From: Semisulcospira habei
Taxonomy: Eukaryota; Mollusca; Gastropoda; Semisulcospiridae
Reading direction: 5' to 3'
NCBI GenBank assembly: GCA_036245525.1
Contig: BTPG01000003.1
Location: forward strand, 189,257,535 to 189,321,534
DNA length: 64,000 bases
A program made the position numbers and the translations under genes. The notes under the pieces are model-generated. The model was not told the origin of the DNA, searched no databases, and worked only from the letters and a program-made list of their open reading frames with translations. This document shows, piece after piece, positions 1-50,707 of the stretch. Every line of letters starts with the position of its first letter. The first letter of the stretch is position 1.

Positions 1-138
1 TGGCACTCTACGCCTAGACATTTTATGTTATGACGGTAAAATTTTTAAACAGGTATAACTTCCATACGCGATCAGTCTGGTTAGTGGTGGCGGACCTTTA
101 AACGAAAACGACGGCGAAAATGAGTTACTCAGTCTTAA
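1..138. other. Unassigned sequence
   Basis: No open frame, repeat or gene family was recognised before the TTAA that opens the first palindromic element. Confidence 0.4.
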
Positions 139-1254
139 CCCACTTAGCCCCGGGACCCTGAAGCAGGAGATGGATTGACCATGATAATTCAAGGGTAGTG
201 CCAGATTAGCTTGGCGCCTGAACGCGTGTTACGATTGTGGTTGTGTTGTTCTGTGAGAGCATGCATGTGTTAATCGTAGGAAACGATCCGATTTTTATTT
301 GAGCTATCGTGGTTACGAATCACGTACCAAGTTTTCAGTAAGATTCTCTATCGTTCGCGCAGATAGCGGAATTGGTTTTGTTATGATACGCTAAGTTTAG
401 TCCGGAAGCTTCTAGCAAAGTCGCACGGAGAACAGCGGTAGTAGAGCCGCTCTATTTTTAGTCATAGTTGTTTCCTGTGCGCGTGAAATTATCAGCCGTT
501 CTTTGCGTGTTATGAAAGGTCGTGAACGGTCTACCATACTCTTATGTGACGTCATACTTTGGGATTTGGGGCTGAAATTAGCAGTCGATTTTTTTTTTTA
601 GACTGTTGTAGTTATTCTAGAAAGTTTTTTTTTTTTTTTATTAATATTTATGAGTTTCAGTTGTATGTTCCGTTCTGATTGGTTGCGTTGTGTGAATTCG
701 TTAGATTATTCTGGAAAGTTATTCTACTATAAAAGAAGGTGCTAGGAAGCACGTGTGTACATTGTCATGCATTGTCAGTTGTAGGGACACACAGTTTATC
801 GTAGGTACGTGGCTCATATAGGGTGTACATTGTGAGAGACGCAGCGTAACAGTGGTGAGCGTTTTAAGAGAAACGCATTGTGTCGCCAGTGTTGACATTT
901 GCAGAGGAGACATTGTATCAGTGTTGGTGCAGTCGGGAATGCATTGTGTGGAGATCGCATCGCTGAAATAAAATATTGTTGGAACTGTTACTCCAGTATT
1001 GTCTACAACCTTAAGCCACGTATGACAGGTTGCAGCTGATATGAATGAAGTTTCTTTAAACGAACATTACGTGCGTGCGTCTGGTCAGTGTGATATCATA
1101 CTACGACTACGACTCAACACGTAACAACTGAAGGCGCCAAGCTAATCTGGCACTACCCTTGAATTATCACGAGTCAATCCATCCCCTGCAACTGGTACAT
1201 AGTCGTTAGGCAACACCGGCCTCCAAAATTTGAGAATGTGGACCCCTTGGGGCT
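139..1254. mobile_element. Long relative of the TTAA palindromic MITE
   Basis: The left arm (about 165-222) and right arm (about 1132-1195) are the two halves of the common 200 bp palindrome described at 9046-9251, including the GGCGCC centre. Here they are about 910 bp apart. The left end follows TTAA (135-138); the right end reads GGGGCTAA, so the second TTAA has decayed. The interior has no convincing coding frame. It could be a longer, possibly ancestral form or a palindrome with a second element inserted at its centre; weak inner inverted similarity (GTTACG) keeps the second option open. Confidence 0.5.
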
Positions 1255-1272
1255 AAACGGCCGGTCAAGTCT

Positions 1273-1620
1273 ATGTCAAAGACCCTTTGTGCCCGGCCTT
1301 TGCCGAAGAAGAAGAAGAAAGGTTGCGCCCCTTTTACAGTCGGGACTAAAGAGACCGTTTCGCCGCGGGATAACCCCGATCACTCCGGTATCGGTAAAAA
1401 GAACCTCGAGTCTGGCCAAGTCGGTGTGGATGCGGTCATGATCAATGAGGCAACTCCTTGCGGGCGGCAAGAGACATCCATGGGTGACAGTCTTCAGTCC
1501 TGGGGATGGATTCAGCTTTTTCAAAATCCCAGAGAGCTGAATTTAAGCTATTGGGCTCAGAGAGAACAACTCTTCAGCCAGCCAGTTCCATCGATTTGCA
1601 AGAGACAAAAATTCTCATGA
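1273..1620 (+). CDS. Open frame of 115 codons, unrecognised
   Basis: Runs from ATG to a stop inside a hairpin repeat. The predicted peptide starts with a lysine run after CARPLP and is otherwise mixed and hydrophilic, less biased than nearby chance frames. No domain is recognised. It may be a fragment of a transposon ORF or a chance frame; there is no splice or promoter evidence. Confidence 0.2.
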   Translation: MSKTLCARPLPKKKKKGCAPFTVGTKETVSPRDNPDHSGIGKKNLESGQVGVDAVMINEATPCGRQETSMGDSLQSWGWIQLFQNPRELNLSYWAQREQLFSQPVPSICKRQKFS

Positions 1621-1661
1621 GCCCCTGCATCCGCAGGGGCTCATGAGAATTTATGTCTCTC
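1597..1661. repeat. CTCATGAGCCCC hairpin repeat, near-perfect copy
   Basis: Arms ATTCTCATGAGCCCCTGC (1611-1628) and its exact reverse complement (1633-1650) enclose a 4-base loop, flanked by AGAGAC and GTCTCT. The same hairpin or its halves recur near 13085, 28270, 55318 and 63680. Confidence 0.75.
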
Positions 1662-1725
1662 GTTGACCATGGACATAGTCCGTGGTCCATTTTCAGTCAG
1701 TTATTTAAATTTTCGTACTGCAGGG

Positions 1726-1775
1726 GCGGGGGGGGGGGGGGGGGATCCTAGGGGTCCCCACCCCCCCCCCCAAAA

Positions 1776-1806
<31 letters not shown>

Positions 1807-1852
1807 GAAGTGTAAAATGCTATAACAATGTCCCTTTTAGGGGTGTTTCAAA
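1726..1852 (+). mobile_element. Fragment of the G/C-run element
   Basis: A G run, GGATCCTAGGGGTCC, C and A runs, then AAAATGCTATAACAATGTCC followed by a TTTTAGGGGTGTTT box. The same order occurs at 12057-12516 and 50847-51262, identifying it as a left-end fragment. Confidence 0.55.
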
Positions 1853-2009
1853 TTCAAATTCAAAACAACTTTATTTATCCCTTAAAGGGTAATTACATTT
1901 GTGTGGACGGGGGGAACAATCAAATTAAAGTCATTCAATAAACATTAATTAATATCAGGACATTCTAATATCCCAGTTGTACCTGATATTAATATGCTAA
2001 ATCTGTAAG

Positions 2010-2235
2010 ACTGAAAATACCAAATCAGACCACAAAGGTGACTGACAAGCGTGTAAAATGCAAAAAAGTACCGAATGATAAAGAAACACGCTTAGAAAAG
2101 ACGGGGACAACACAATTTATTAATATTTCGGGTAAATACCCTTTGTCAAAATAGCCAAACAAACAGAGAAATCAGCCGCTACTTATCTTCTTTCGTAGAA
2201 GGGATGTGGCAACTGAAGCAGGTAACGTAAAAGAA
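2010..2235 (+). repeat. Dispersed repeat shared with 56.87-57.13 kb
   Basis: Boxes such as GAAACACGCTTAGAAAAGAC, CAACACAATTTATTAA, TTTCGGGTAAATACCC and CAGCCGCTACTTATCTTC appear in the same order in both copies. This copy lacks the clean right terminal repeat seen at 57 kb. Confidence 0.65.
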
Positions 2236-2384
2236 AGGAAAAGGAAGAACAAAAGTGCGGAAAAAGTAAAAATGACGTCAACGAAAAAACTCATAAGAGA
2301 GAGACTTCGAGAGAAACAGAACACGAGAGACAAGAGTGTGTAAGCGCGCGCAGGAGCGAGCAAAAGTGAAAGCGTGTGTGTGAG

Positions 2385-2387
<3 letters not shown>

Positions 2388-2416
<29 letters not shown>
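2388..2416. repeat. (GA)n microsatellite
   Basis: About 14 uninterrupted AG dinucleotides. Confidence 0.9.
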
Positions 2417-2418
<2 letters not shown>

Positions 2419-2439
2419 TGATGCTTCAAATGTGGTGTC

Positions 2440-2530
2440 AGTATTATAGCTTGGTGTCTACAGGCTCCAAGCTATTCTGACACCACCCTTGAACTATCAT
2501 GGTCGATCCTCATCCTGTCATAGCCTGTCA
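2440..2530. mobile_element. Half of a TTAA palindromic MITE, second subtype
   Basis: Contains CCAAGCTATTCTGACACCA followed by CCCTTGAACTATCATGG, the right half of the variant whose full copies are at 20723-20929 and 46478-46685. The left half is mostly lost. Confidence 0.55.
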
Positions 2531-2813
2531 GGGCTTTATGGGTTAAAGCCTCATTAGATTTGTGAGCGGTGAACTGAACTAACACAGTTCACTGCTGGAG
2601 GCTGATCAGTGTAGGCCTCAACACACTGTTTTGACATGAAAGTATGCCGGTAACCGCAGTGGAAAATAATTTTAAAAAATGTCCGTTTTGTCAAACCGTT
2701 AGAATCTGTTATTTGTTTTTCCTAATGAAATATAATTAATCCCTTCACTGTCAAAAAAGCGAAGACAATCACTCAGTGAAAGTCCAACTGCACGAGACGT
2801 AGATCTTTATGAA

Positions 2814-2833
2814 CCCCCCCCCCCCCCCCCCCC
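2814..2833. repeat. Poly-C run
   Basis: About 20 consecutive C. The sequence around it (2535-3220) shows no gene. Confidence 0.85.
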
Positions 2834-3221
2834 TGGAGGAGAGAGGAGTGGGAGGGGCGGCCACTCAGTCCCCGCGGCCAGAGCCGGAACTTAGTGTAAA
2901 TAGGGGTTGCAGAGTATCACTTTGGAGGAAGAAATCATAACATTTTATTTTATTTTTGTGAGTTAAACAAATATTTGTTTAAAAAAATATGATAATCCTG
3001 ATTTTGACTTTTACGAGGATGGACTGTGCTTGCCGTTGCGTACTCACCCAACCCACCGCATGAACAACTGAATCAGTCATGATCTTTCTCAACGCTCTTA
3101 CTGACCTTGATGACATCACCTTTCATCCATGTTCCTTGGACAGCTGGAGCTCTTACGTATGACTGACCGCCAAAATCACCAAAAGAGCTGCGGCCGGCCG
3201 TTGCCAAAGCCCAGTATAACG

Positions 3222-3270
3222 AACCAGGGGTCAGTTGTATGAGCTGAGCGGTCATGCAACTAGCCCCAGA
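3222..3270. repeat. Short copy of the CAGTTGCATGAG foldback
   Basis: GTCAGTTGTATGAGCTGAGC faces GGTCATGCAACTAGCCCC, a compact relative of the longer foldbacks at 49500-49690 and 59173-59265. Confidence 0.45.
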
Positions 3271-3394
3271 ACCACACCTACACCAAATCGACTGTGACCT
3301 GGCTTCGCCACTTACTTACTTACGCCTATCACCCCTCACAGGGTATAGGCCGTCGACGAGAGACCTCCAGCGACTCCTGTCCTGTGGGGGTCTG

Positions 3395-3787
3395 GTGGGA
3401 TGGGTCTGTTCAGTAACTCTTTAAAATACTCGGCCCATCTGTCGAGTTGGTCTGCTCTGTCCTCAATAGGCTTGCCTTCTTTGTCTTTTACTGGTCTTTC
3501 TGTATGGCCATACTTGCCCGACAATCTTCTGGTAATGTCGTAGAGCTGTTTCATGTTGCTGCTGCCTTTTCTGCCTCTGCTGCCAGGCTGTCTATGTAGG
3601 CCCTCTTGTCTGCCCTGATACTCCTTTTCACATAGCGGTTGGCTTCCGAGTATTCCCCCTGTGCCCTTGCTTTGGCTGCTCTCGTGCGAATGTTGTTGAC
3701 AACTGCTTTCTTCTGCTTCCTCACTTTTATCTTCTTCAAGGTCTGTGCCGACAGCCATTCCTTGTGATGGTGTTTCCTGAACCCCAC
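3395..3787 (-). pseudogene. LINE endonuclease-RT linker remnant
   Basis: Encodes LYDITRRLSGKYG and RWAEYFKELLNRP, the conserved linker just before RT in many LINE ORF2 proteins. It ends at NRPIPPDPH, where RT should begin. Two frames are needed, so at least one frameshift lies near 3600. Confidence 0.7.
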
Positions 3788-4315
3788 AGTGCCTTTGCAG
3801 CGTTCAGAGAGTTCAGCGCCTCTCTAACTGCCTTCCACTGCTGCTCTGTGGTGGCCGCCTCCTCATGTCATTTACTAGCTCCTGTAGCGCTTGAAACCTG
3901 TTGGACAGCACCAGTTTGAACTCTTCTCTCACTCCAGTCTCTCTCAGGAGGCCTACACTATAGCGCTGTCTTCTTGTTGTCTCTGTGCGGCTTTTCTTTA
4001 ACTTGAGCTTTATTTTTAAGGTAAGCAGATGGTGGTCTGAGGCGACATCCGCTCCCCTCCTTACTCGAACATCTAGAAGGGTCTTCTAAAGTTCTTGCTA
4101 ATTCAGATATGGTCTATTTTGGTTCTCTGTAGTATGGTCGGGTGAGACCCAAGTTGCTTTGTCAGTGTATTCTTCTGTGTGGGAAGGTCCTGCCTCTAAT
4201 GACAAGTCCGCTGTTTAGAGCACAAAAGTCTACGAACCTCTCCCCGTTCTCTCACTCAACTCCCCTAGTCCATGTCTCCCCATCACTTCTTCGTATCCGG
4301 TGTTGTCCTAGTCCC

Positions 4316-4739
4316 CTATTTTGGAATTAAAATCGCCCATGACGATGGTTCTGTAGTCTCGCACCGCACATTTGTCCGCAGCACTCTGGAGTAGGCCGTA
4401 GAACTCTTTTTCTCTTCCTCGTCACTGTCATTAGTGGGCGCATAACACTGGATGACGTTGAGCCTAATCCTTTTCCAGGTTCTAAAGGCTGCTGTGATAA
4501 TTCTTGGCCCAAGAGGTTCCCAGCCCATCAGCGCTCTCTGTGCCACGTGACAGCATGAATGCTACACCTTCTGCATGGGGGGCATTCTCCTCTTCATGTC
4601 CGGAATACAGAATCACCTTCCCACTTGTCAGCCTTTTCTGACCAGACTGCGTCCATCTGGCTTCACTGATACCTAGCAGGGCAAAGTTGTACTTTTGCAT
4701 TTCCGCTGCTATCTGGGCGGCCTTCCTGCTCTGGTACAT
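4316..4739 (-). pseudogene. LINE apurinic-type endonuclease remnant
   Basis: Overlapping frames give LLGISEARW (the Glu-bearing motif of APE-type LINE endonucleases) and, after a frame change, NVIQCYAPTND, typical of the domain core. The GDFN stretch is broken by stops near 4330. This is the first catalytic domain of a non-LTR retrotransposon, normally nicking the genomic target; here it is dead. Confidence 0.7.
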
Positions 4740-5215
4740 GGTCTTGACATTTCACATGATGCGCCCATGATTGTGTCCCTGGATAGAGAGAGGCGGGTCG
4801 GTCCTGTGGCTTTCGAAGGTGACTTCCGGCTTTCACACGACGTCACCCTGACGGCATAAATCTTCTGGTACTGAGAAGAACCTTCCTCCTCCGGGAAAGA
4901 AATTGCTGTTGGTCTATTCGTCGGCGTTTCTGTAGCTATTTCCTTATATGCAGAGTGGGGAAGCTAACCCCACGCCCAACCCCCTTACTCTAGGAGGACC
5001 AGGGGTTTTCTGTCGGGGTCTCCTTCCCTTAGACCATGTTGGTTCACGGCACCATATTTCATTCGGTGCACCCCTCTCACGAGGGACCCCCTATCAAACA
5101 CCCTGGGGACGCGCCTCAACGCCGTATGGTCCCAGCGCGAGGGGCTACGCCACAGATGCCGCAAAATCAGACAAACCGATCGGCCGGCCGTTTTCTCAAT
5201 ATCATAAAATTTATT

Positions 5216-6085
5216 CAAGATTCAAGATGACTTTATTGTTGCTGTGATAGAACATACACAGCAAAAATTGTCTTGCCACCGCAGGTGCTGCTAACATTCA
5301 CTCACAAGCTCAGTCATTCCACAAATTACAATAACAGAGCTACAAAATGGACAATGACTCAGGACGGGTAAGTCCGTCTCCAAGGCCGCATCTAATGGCC
5401 GGCGCCAGTGACCTCATCCCGACCCGAACCTCCCTGACAAAAACAGAATGCTAAGACTGACATCCCTATCAGTGTCTCCTGAACACACTAGTATATGCTC
5501 TTTTGTTAAATCATTCCTACTTGACTAAAGCTAGTTGACATAAAAATACAAGTTAACAACAGAAACACTAAATTACCGTCGAAAGGAAAATAATCCCCGG
5601 CCGAGGCAACATAAAACAACGGTCAAAGCTGCACCTGGAGGCCCGGTGTTCAGAGGGCACCGCTCCGACAAAGGTCCGTCAACATCATTTATAAAATGTC
5701 ATGATGGTCAGCCGGGTCATGAGTTATTATAATGTGACAACAGCAAAGGTCGGCCAGCAGTACGTGATACAGGGCCACTGACATAAACACGGCCGCCGCG
5801 ATGGTAGTAAAGCATATAATTGTAATATGCCTGCACTGACTGGCAAACCGTGGACTGTAAACATAAACTCAAAATCAGGCTTAGATTCCAACAACCACCC
5901 TACACGGAAGGTTCAAAACGCGTAAATTTATACTGTTTTGACGAGCACATAATAAGTTTCTTCGAGTAGTTATCGGGCGCTGGAACGGGGTATTAGTGGT
6001 CAAAGGGAAGTAATCCTAATTTGTATAGAAATCTGTCTCTCAAGGGATGCAACTGTAAATTTTACAGACGATAATTTGGTCTAAA
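5216..6085. other. Upstream region of the dehydrogenase gene
   Basis: 870 bases between the LINE and the start codon. It begins with TTCAAGATTCAAGATGACTT, which on the minus strand resembles a LINE 3' end. No coding frame is convincing, and no clear TATA box precedes 6086. The promoter of the dehydrogenase gene presumably lies here. Confidence 0.4.
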
Positions 6086-45674
<39,589 letters not shown>

Positions 45675-45970
45675 TTGAGACAGCGTGCAAGTCTGCTGTA
45701 GACGTCCATTACTGGAAACTTGGATCCTCATGAGCATGTGAAACATGTCTACAGCAATTCCCATCAACGTGAGCCTCACACACTGGTCAACTCCCTTGAT
45801 TTGGTACAGCTAATAGCGGTAGCGAATCGAGGGAGACAACCTGTGTACAACCCGCAAAGTTTCCATCTGTTTGTAGATTACAACGTTTTTGCAAGATTCC
45901 TGGAGTGAACACCATTTTATAGTTGGCAGGTGCTCATAAGGATATATATGACTCGCTAGATTCTTTTTAA

Positions 45971-46054
45971 CCCTTTGGCTGTCAGTAGTGGTTTTTGTCA
46001 TGACGATTGCAGCTGGAATTATCATGACAAAAATCGTTACTGCCAGCCAATGGG
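45971..46054. mobile_element. Short TTAA hairpin element downstream of the dehydrogenase gene
   Basis: CCCTTTGGCTGTCAGTAG faces TACTGCCAGCCAATGGG around TTTTTGTCATGA; TTAA at 45967-45970 and 46055-46058. Confidence 0.75.
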
Positions 46055-46199
46055 TTAATCTGTATTTTGCAGGGAAAGTGTGTGCATTGGGTGTATTCTG
46101 TGTGCTTTTTGAGGTACCAAACTAGTCAGACATAACCTGAAAACATCAGGGTCAGTTTATCTTCTGCATTTGGTGCTGTGAGTGACAGACTCGACAGTA

Positions 46200-46405
46200 T
46201 TGAATAATTTCATGTACAGCCTCAGACTCGGTATTACTCGCACTAGTATATTGCAAAAATGGATTTATACTGATGAGCAAAAGAAATGTGACAACATTAG
46301 ACTCATTTGAAACACCTCAGTGTATCCTATGATCCTAGTGGTGTCGCATTTCTTTTGCTTGTCAATATATAACAGGGACAAGTCTGAGGCTCCCATATGG
46401 TTAGC
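46200..46405. mobile_element. Foldback with GCAAAAGAAATGTGACA arms
   Basis: GCAAAAGAAATGTGACA (46276-46292) faces TGTCGCATTTCTTTTGC (46344-46360); outer CAGCCTCAGACT and AGTCTGAGGCT extend the inverted repeat. Confidence 0.6.
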
Positions 46406-46477
46406 AGAAGATCCTCTAGCTGATGTCAGAGGTCCTCCAGCTGATGTCAACACTAGTTAGCCTGCACCCAGCTTTAA

Positions 46478-46685
46478 CTCTTTTCATCCTGATACACTAC
46501 TGCTTGAAATTAATTTGACTGTGATAGCTCAAGGGTGGTGCCAGAAAAGCTTGGTGCCTGAGGTGCCAAGCTATTCTGGCACCAACCTTGAACTAAAATG
46601 GTAGATCTATCACCTAAACGGGAATGTAGCTGTCATAAGACAATAAGCAAATTAAAAAAAAAAATCAGCGTCAGGATGTAATGGG
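46478..46685. mobile_element. TTAA palindromic MITE, second subtype
   Basis: CTCTTTTCATCCTGA to TCAGGATGTAATGGG with GGTGCCAGAAAAGCTTGG arms; TTAA at 46474-46477 and 46686-46689. Confidence 0.82.
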
Positions 46686-46787
46686 TTAATGTGTAGGTCA
46701 GCTGATGCTGACATCGGCCAGAGGATCTTTCACTATGTGCGTACATGTATTTCATTTTCACATGTCTATTGAACTTTGGGGTCACCA

Positions 46788-46824
46788 TAAGTCTATTACT
46801 ATAATAGTAATAGACTTATGGCAT
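46788..46824. repeat. Near-perfect 37 bp palindrome
   Basis: CCATAAGTCTATTACTAT followed by its reverse complement; could extrude as a hairpin. Confidence 0.8.
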
Positions 46825-47404
46825 CACGTGATTATATGATAATCAACTAATGCAGCTTTATTTTGCAGGTTCCTTTATAATTCCTGTATTTATTCAGACT
46901 GTGTGCCATTTTTCAAATATGTCATATTGACATACATGAACGTTGTGTATGTATTTGTGTGTAAGTATGCAATGCGTATGTATTGGGCCACATAGGTTGA
47001 AATTAAAGCGATCTGCTCCATCCTGGCTTTGATTGCTAACATTAGCTGAAACCAACTGGTTATCAATGTTGTCTTGCCTCAGCTAAAACTTTTTTGCCCT
47101 TCTTTTCGCAATCAGTGTGAGTAGACACACACACACACGTATTTTTCACTGACTTTTGAGCTTAATGGAATGAAATCCCTTGCGCGCAAAAGAGACAGAG
47201 GGCAGAAAAGTCTTTCATTTTACATTCAAACTCCACATTTTAAGTTAGCCTTATTATCCAGCATTATTTAAGACATACTAACAACATGTATAAAAGCTTT
47301 ACTATCTTTACTGGAGTAGATCGCTTTAAGTGATTAATTTCTCCCCACTACGCAAAATAAACCAGCAGTCCTTGATCAGTTTGACTGAGAGAATGTGAAT
47401 TTAA

Positions 47405-47548
47405 CACATTCTGTCCAGGTCCGAAATCCTCACATTTTGAAGTTGCCCTCTGCAGGACTGTATTACAATTCTAGAGACAGATCGAGCATGATAGTTCAAG
47501 GGACATGCTCGATCCATGTCTTGCTGTAGTGTGTTGGGTCTGAATGAG
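47405..47548. mobile_element. TTAA MITE with deleted centre
   Basis: TTAA on both sides (47401-47404, 47549-47552). The arms join at CATGATAGTTCAAGGGACATG; the GGCGCC centre is gone. Confidence 0.65.
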
Positions 47549-47745
47549 TTAATGAGCCTTTTGCTAGTCGACCTGAATATCAAATGGTTAGTGAGGGGTA
47601 AACAATCAGTAGTTTGTATGTTATTTTATGTAACAAATTTTCATCAGATTTTACTTCCCAGCGGTGTCGTTATCTTGAAAGTTGCTCACAGATTTTGGGA
47701 GCAGACCAACATGTCTGTGATTGCTTTGATATCGTACACCATTAA

Positions 47746-47908
47746 CTCATTACATCCTCAGGATGAAATTATAATTTTTGTTTAGATATCTTTTGAAGTC
47801 TGCATCACAGTTCTGGAGACAGATCAACCATGATAGTTCAAAGGTGGTATCAGAATAGCTTGGCGCCTAAAGGTGACAACGTACGTGTCAGGGCTTTATG
47901 GATTAGTG
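47746..47908. mobile_element. TTAA MITE, second subtype, right part decayed
   Basis: TTAACTCATTACATCCTCAGG followed by GGTGGTATCAGAATAGCTTGG; no TTAA remains on the right. Confidence 0.6.
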
Positions 47909-48225
47909 TTTTTCTTGAATTACGTGGTCAGCTGCCGTGGCAGATAGTTCAGTGTAATGCATGTGTGATGTGAACAGACAGGTTGTAACGCATGTGTGAT
48001 TTGTTATGGACTCGTACCATGTGTCAAAAAGCAGGAGTTCATGAAACAGGGAAGAGGCGCTGAAAACCTTGTCTTGCAACGTACGCTTTTATCAAATGTG
48101 TGAGCTGTGGAGAAACAGTTTATATAATTGTGTGAATGCACCACAGAGAAACGGTTTATATAATTTTGTATGTGCAACTGTCATTGCCTGTTTAACTGTA
48201 AATCAGAAATAAAAGCAGTATTTAA

Positions 48226-48303
48226 CTCTTTGCTTGTCGGTGGTGTTCTTTGTCACGATGATTCTTATAGAAATCATTGCGAAAAAAACGCTATCGACAC
48301 GCA
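48226..48303. mobile_element. Short TTAA hairpin element
   Basis: TTAACTCTTTGCTTGTCGG faces TCGACACGCAAAGGG; same design as 45971-46054 but the right TTAA is lost. Confidence 0.55.
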
Positions 48304-48411
48304 AAGGGAAAAAAAAGACGTTTGACTTTTGTTGTGAATGTTGAGCCTTGTCACAGTCTCAGTCTCACTGTATCAACGTGAATGTCAGAAGCCGTGCGTA
48401 TGTCAGAGGCC

Positions 48412-49130
48412 GTTTACACTTGCACATTAACCCGGGTTGAAGCGTTTACACTTGACCCAACTTGGGTTGGAACAGGTTAGAGTTCAACCCTGGTCTGAAG
48501 CACGGTTGAACCGGGGTTGGATGTAAACCGCATTTCATTCCGCGTCGTCACTGTGCACATTGCAAACAAATCGGTGACGAGACGTCACTGGCAAGAATTT
48601 CCGTTGACACAACAGATTTCATTGTGCACATCAAAAGTGAACACGAGATGTTTCTGCAGTTTCTCATCCATGTCTGGGCTGAAGATGCTAATTATAAAAG
48701 TTTTCGGCACAATTTGCCTCCAGCAGTTTTGCGAACATGGCAGAAAACAAACACTTCTGATAATAAAATAAGTGGTTGCCGAAGTGACCATGTAAAAATG
48801 CTGTTAAGAAAACGTTTTCATACAGTCGTGAAATGTAAGAAAAAACTTTTCCCCCCCAAACTTTGCTGTACTAGTAGCTTGAATCTCATGTTTGAGATCG
48901 TCTCTTTCAAGGCCAAGAAACGGTAACAAAAACCAAAACAAAAAGACCATCTAACTGCAACGGCCAAAGAAAATCATGAGCTGCCCAACGCGTTGTCTCG
49001 TATAGGGCACCATGATGCATTCCTAAAATGCTTTGTCGTGTCATGTGGGTGTGTAAACCCCAACCGCATCAACCCGGGTTCAACCCAGGTTGAACTCCAC
49101 TCGGGTTCAACCAGGGTTGCAAGTGTAAAC
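48412..49130 (-). mobile_element. Element with AACCCGGGTT ends, copy 2 (inverted)
   Basis: GTTTACACTTGCACATTAACC and CAAGTGTAAAC ends; the centre contains GCACAATTTGCCTCCAGCAG, complementary to copy 1 at 30190-30210. Same arrangement of CCCGGGTT clusters. Confidence 0.75.
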
Positions 49131-49499
49131 GCTCTCTCAGTCTCTCTCCGACACGCACACGCCGCTGCACGCACGCACGCACGCCCACACTGATTAACCC
49201 CTACAGTGTCAGTCGCCACAGATATAAATGAAACCAGCCAAAGGAATTGATTTTTATGAGCCTCCCCCTCCCACCCGTCCTCCTCTGCGGGGCTTGTCAC
49301 AGGTCTCTTTCATATCATGGGCTGATGTTCATTGTGCGCCGACATTGAAGGTGTTGAATAAAAAGCACGCTTAGCATTGTACATCTATGCTTTGTTTCAG
49401 GACTGTGCACATCAGGAAACAAACGGCACAGTGGCCCCACAGTTCTCATTGCAAGTCTGTTGCAGATGTCATGGTGATGTCAATGTACTGTCCGCAAGG

Positions 49500-49690
49500 C
49501 ACAAGTTGCTTGAGTGAGCTTAGTCCTGCGTGGAGGGCGCTATAGCGGAGTACCTTAGTGGCTGGCACAGGACTAAGCTCACTCATGGAACTGACCCCAG
49601 GACACTAGTTTAGTCCTGCGCCAGCCACTAAGGAAGGTGCTCCGCTGTAGCTGGCGCAGTTCTAAGCTCACTCATGCAATTGGCCGCAGT
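49500..49690. mobile_element. CAGTTGCATGAG foldback element
   Basis: GAGTGAGCTTAGTCCTGCG, GGACTAAGCTCACTCATGG and GTTCTAAGCTCACTCATGC form a three-part foldback with CAGCCACTAAGG arms. The left end of the minus-strand gene's last exon runs into it. Confidence 0.65.
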
Positions 49691-49764
49691 TCTTCAGTGA
49701 TTTCGGGTCTCTCCTTCACAGATATGTTTCCTGCGAAGTGTCTTTTGTTGGCTGAACGGACCAA
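49672..49764 (-). CDS. Minus-strand gene, candidate last exon
   Basis: Acceptor ATTTGTTGTTTCAG (strong). In phase 0 it reads LVRSANKRHFAGNISVKERP and EITEELRPIA, then TGA. The middle is a near copy of the exon at 53529-53581, and the stop codon lies in the foldback element at 49500-49690. Confidence 0.5.
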   Translation of the reverse strand: MVRSANKRHFAGNISVKERPEITEELRPIA

Positions 49765-50673
49765 CTGAAACAACAAATACAACTCGTTCACAATGACTAA
49801 CTGTCAAGAGATGGATTGTTGAAGATGTATGTCTAACAGGTTTGAGAAAAACGGTTCGCTCTGTGCATTAGTGTACTTCTTGTTTGTTCCCCTTTAGTGG
49901 AGTAAAGATAAATACGAATGGCAAAGCCCTTAATGCTCACGAGCATGACAGATCCACATAATTAAGCTGACCTTTGGGACCTTGGCCTTTCCGACAGGTC
50001 ACAGAAATAAGCAAGTGCTCTAACAAAAGTAGAGGTTTGGCTTTTGTACTTGCGAAATACATGTTTTCTCAAAATGTATGCATTTTTCACTTTTGTCAAC
50101 CTCCCGTGACCCGTAACCTTTGTGAGTAGTGAACCAAATTAGTATGCATAGAAAGGTCTTATCGCCAGGGACCTTTCTGCCAAATATAGTTAAGATGAGA
50201 ACAAAAATGTTGCAAAAATAGACATTTTTCCGATCATTTGTCATCTTTTTTTAACCCATGACCTGCCCCCGAGCTGTCATCCAAATTAGCATGTATAGGA
50301 AGGTCTTATTTTCATCAGGTACCTCTGTACCAGGTTTGTAAACAGTAAACAGTATTTGAGAATTTTTTGGGGGGTAGAAAAATTGCTAAGTCAGAAAAAC
50401 AATTTTGGACAAAATATGGCTACTTTTTACATACCATTCCGAGGGGTCATCCAGATTAGTATGCATAGGGAGGTATTTTTTACCTATTTCCTGATCACCT
50501 GTGACCTTGACCTTTGCGAGAGGTGACTGAACTTGTTATGTTTAGAAAGTTCTTGGGCTAAGCTTGAAGACTGGCTTGAATAGTCTCCGAGAAAATGCCA
50601 AAGTTAAAGTTGACGGCGGACGGACACACGACCACTGGCCCGTTACATAGACTTACCTTTGCAGTCGCACATT

Positions 50674-50707
<34 letters not shown>

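Larger units (their letters stand above)
3318..5215 (-). mobile_element. Internally deleted LINE, minus strand
   Basis: Read on the minus strand, the endonuclease domain comes first (about 4740-4316), then a linker (about 3790-3395), then a tail with GGCCTATACCCTGTGAGGGG and a (TAAG)n end at about 3318. The RT domain that should separate linker and tail is missing, so RT was deleted while the 3' tail was kept. The 5' limit near 5215 is approximate. Confidence 0.7.

Noticed and set aside
48208..48213. AATAAA as the dehydrogenase polyadenylation signal
   Set aside because: It is 2.5 kb past the stop with repeats between; other AATAAA sites (49357) are equally possible, so none is assigned.
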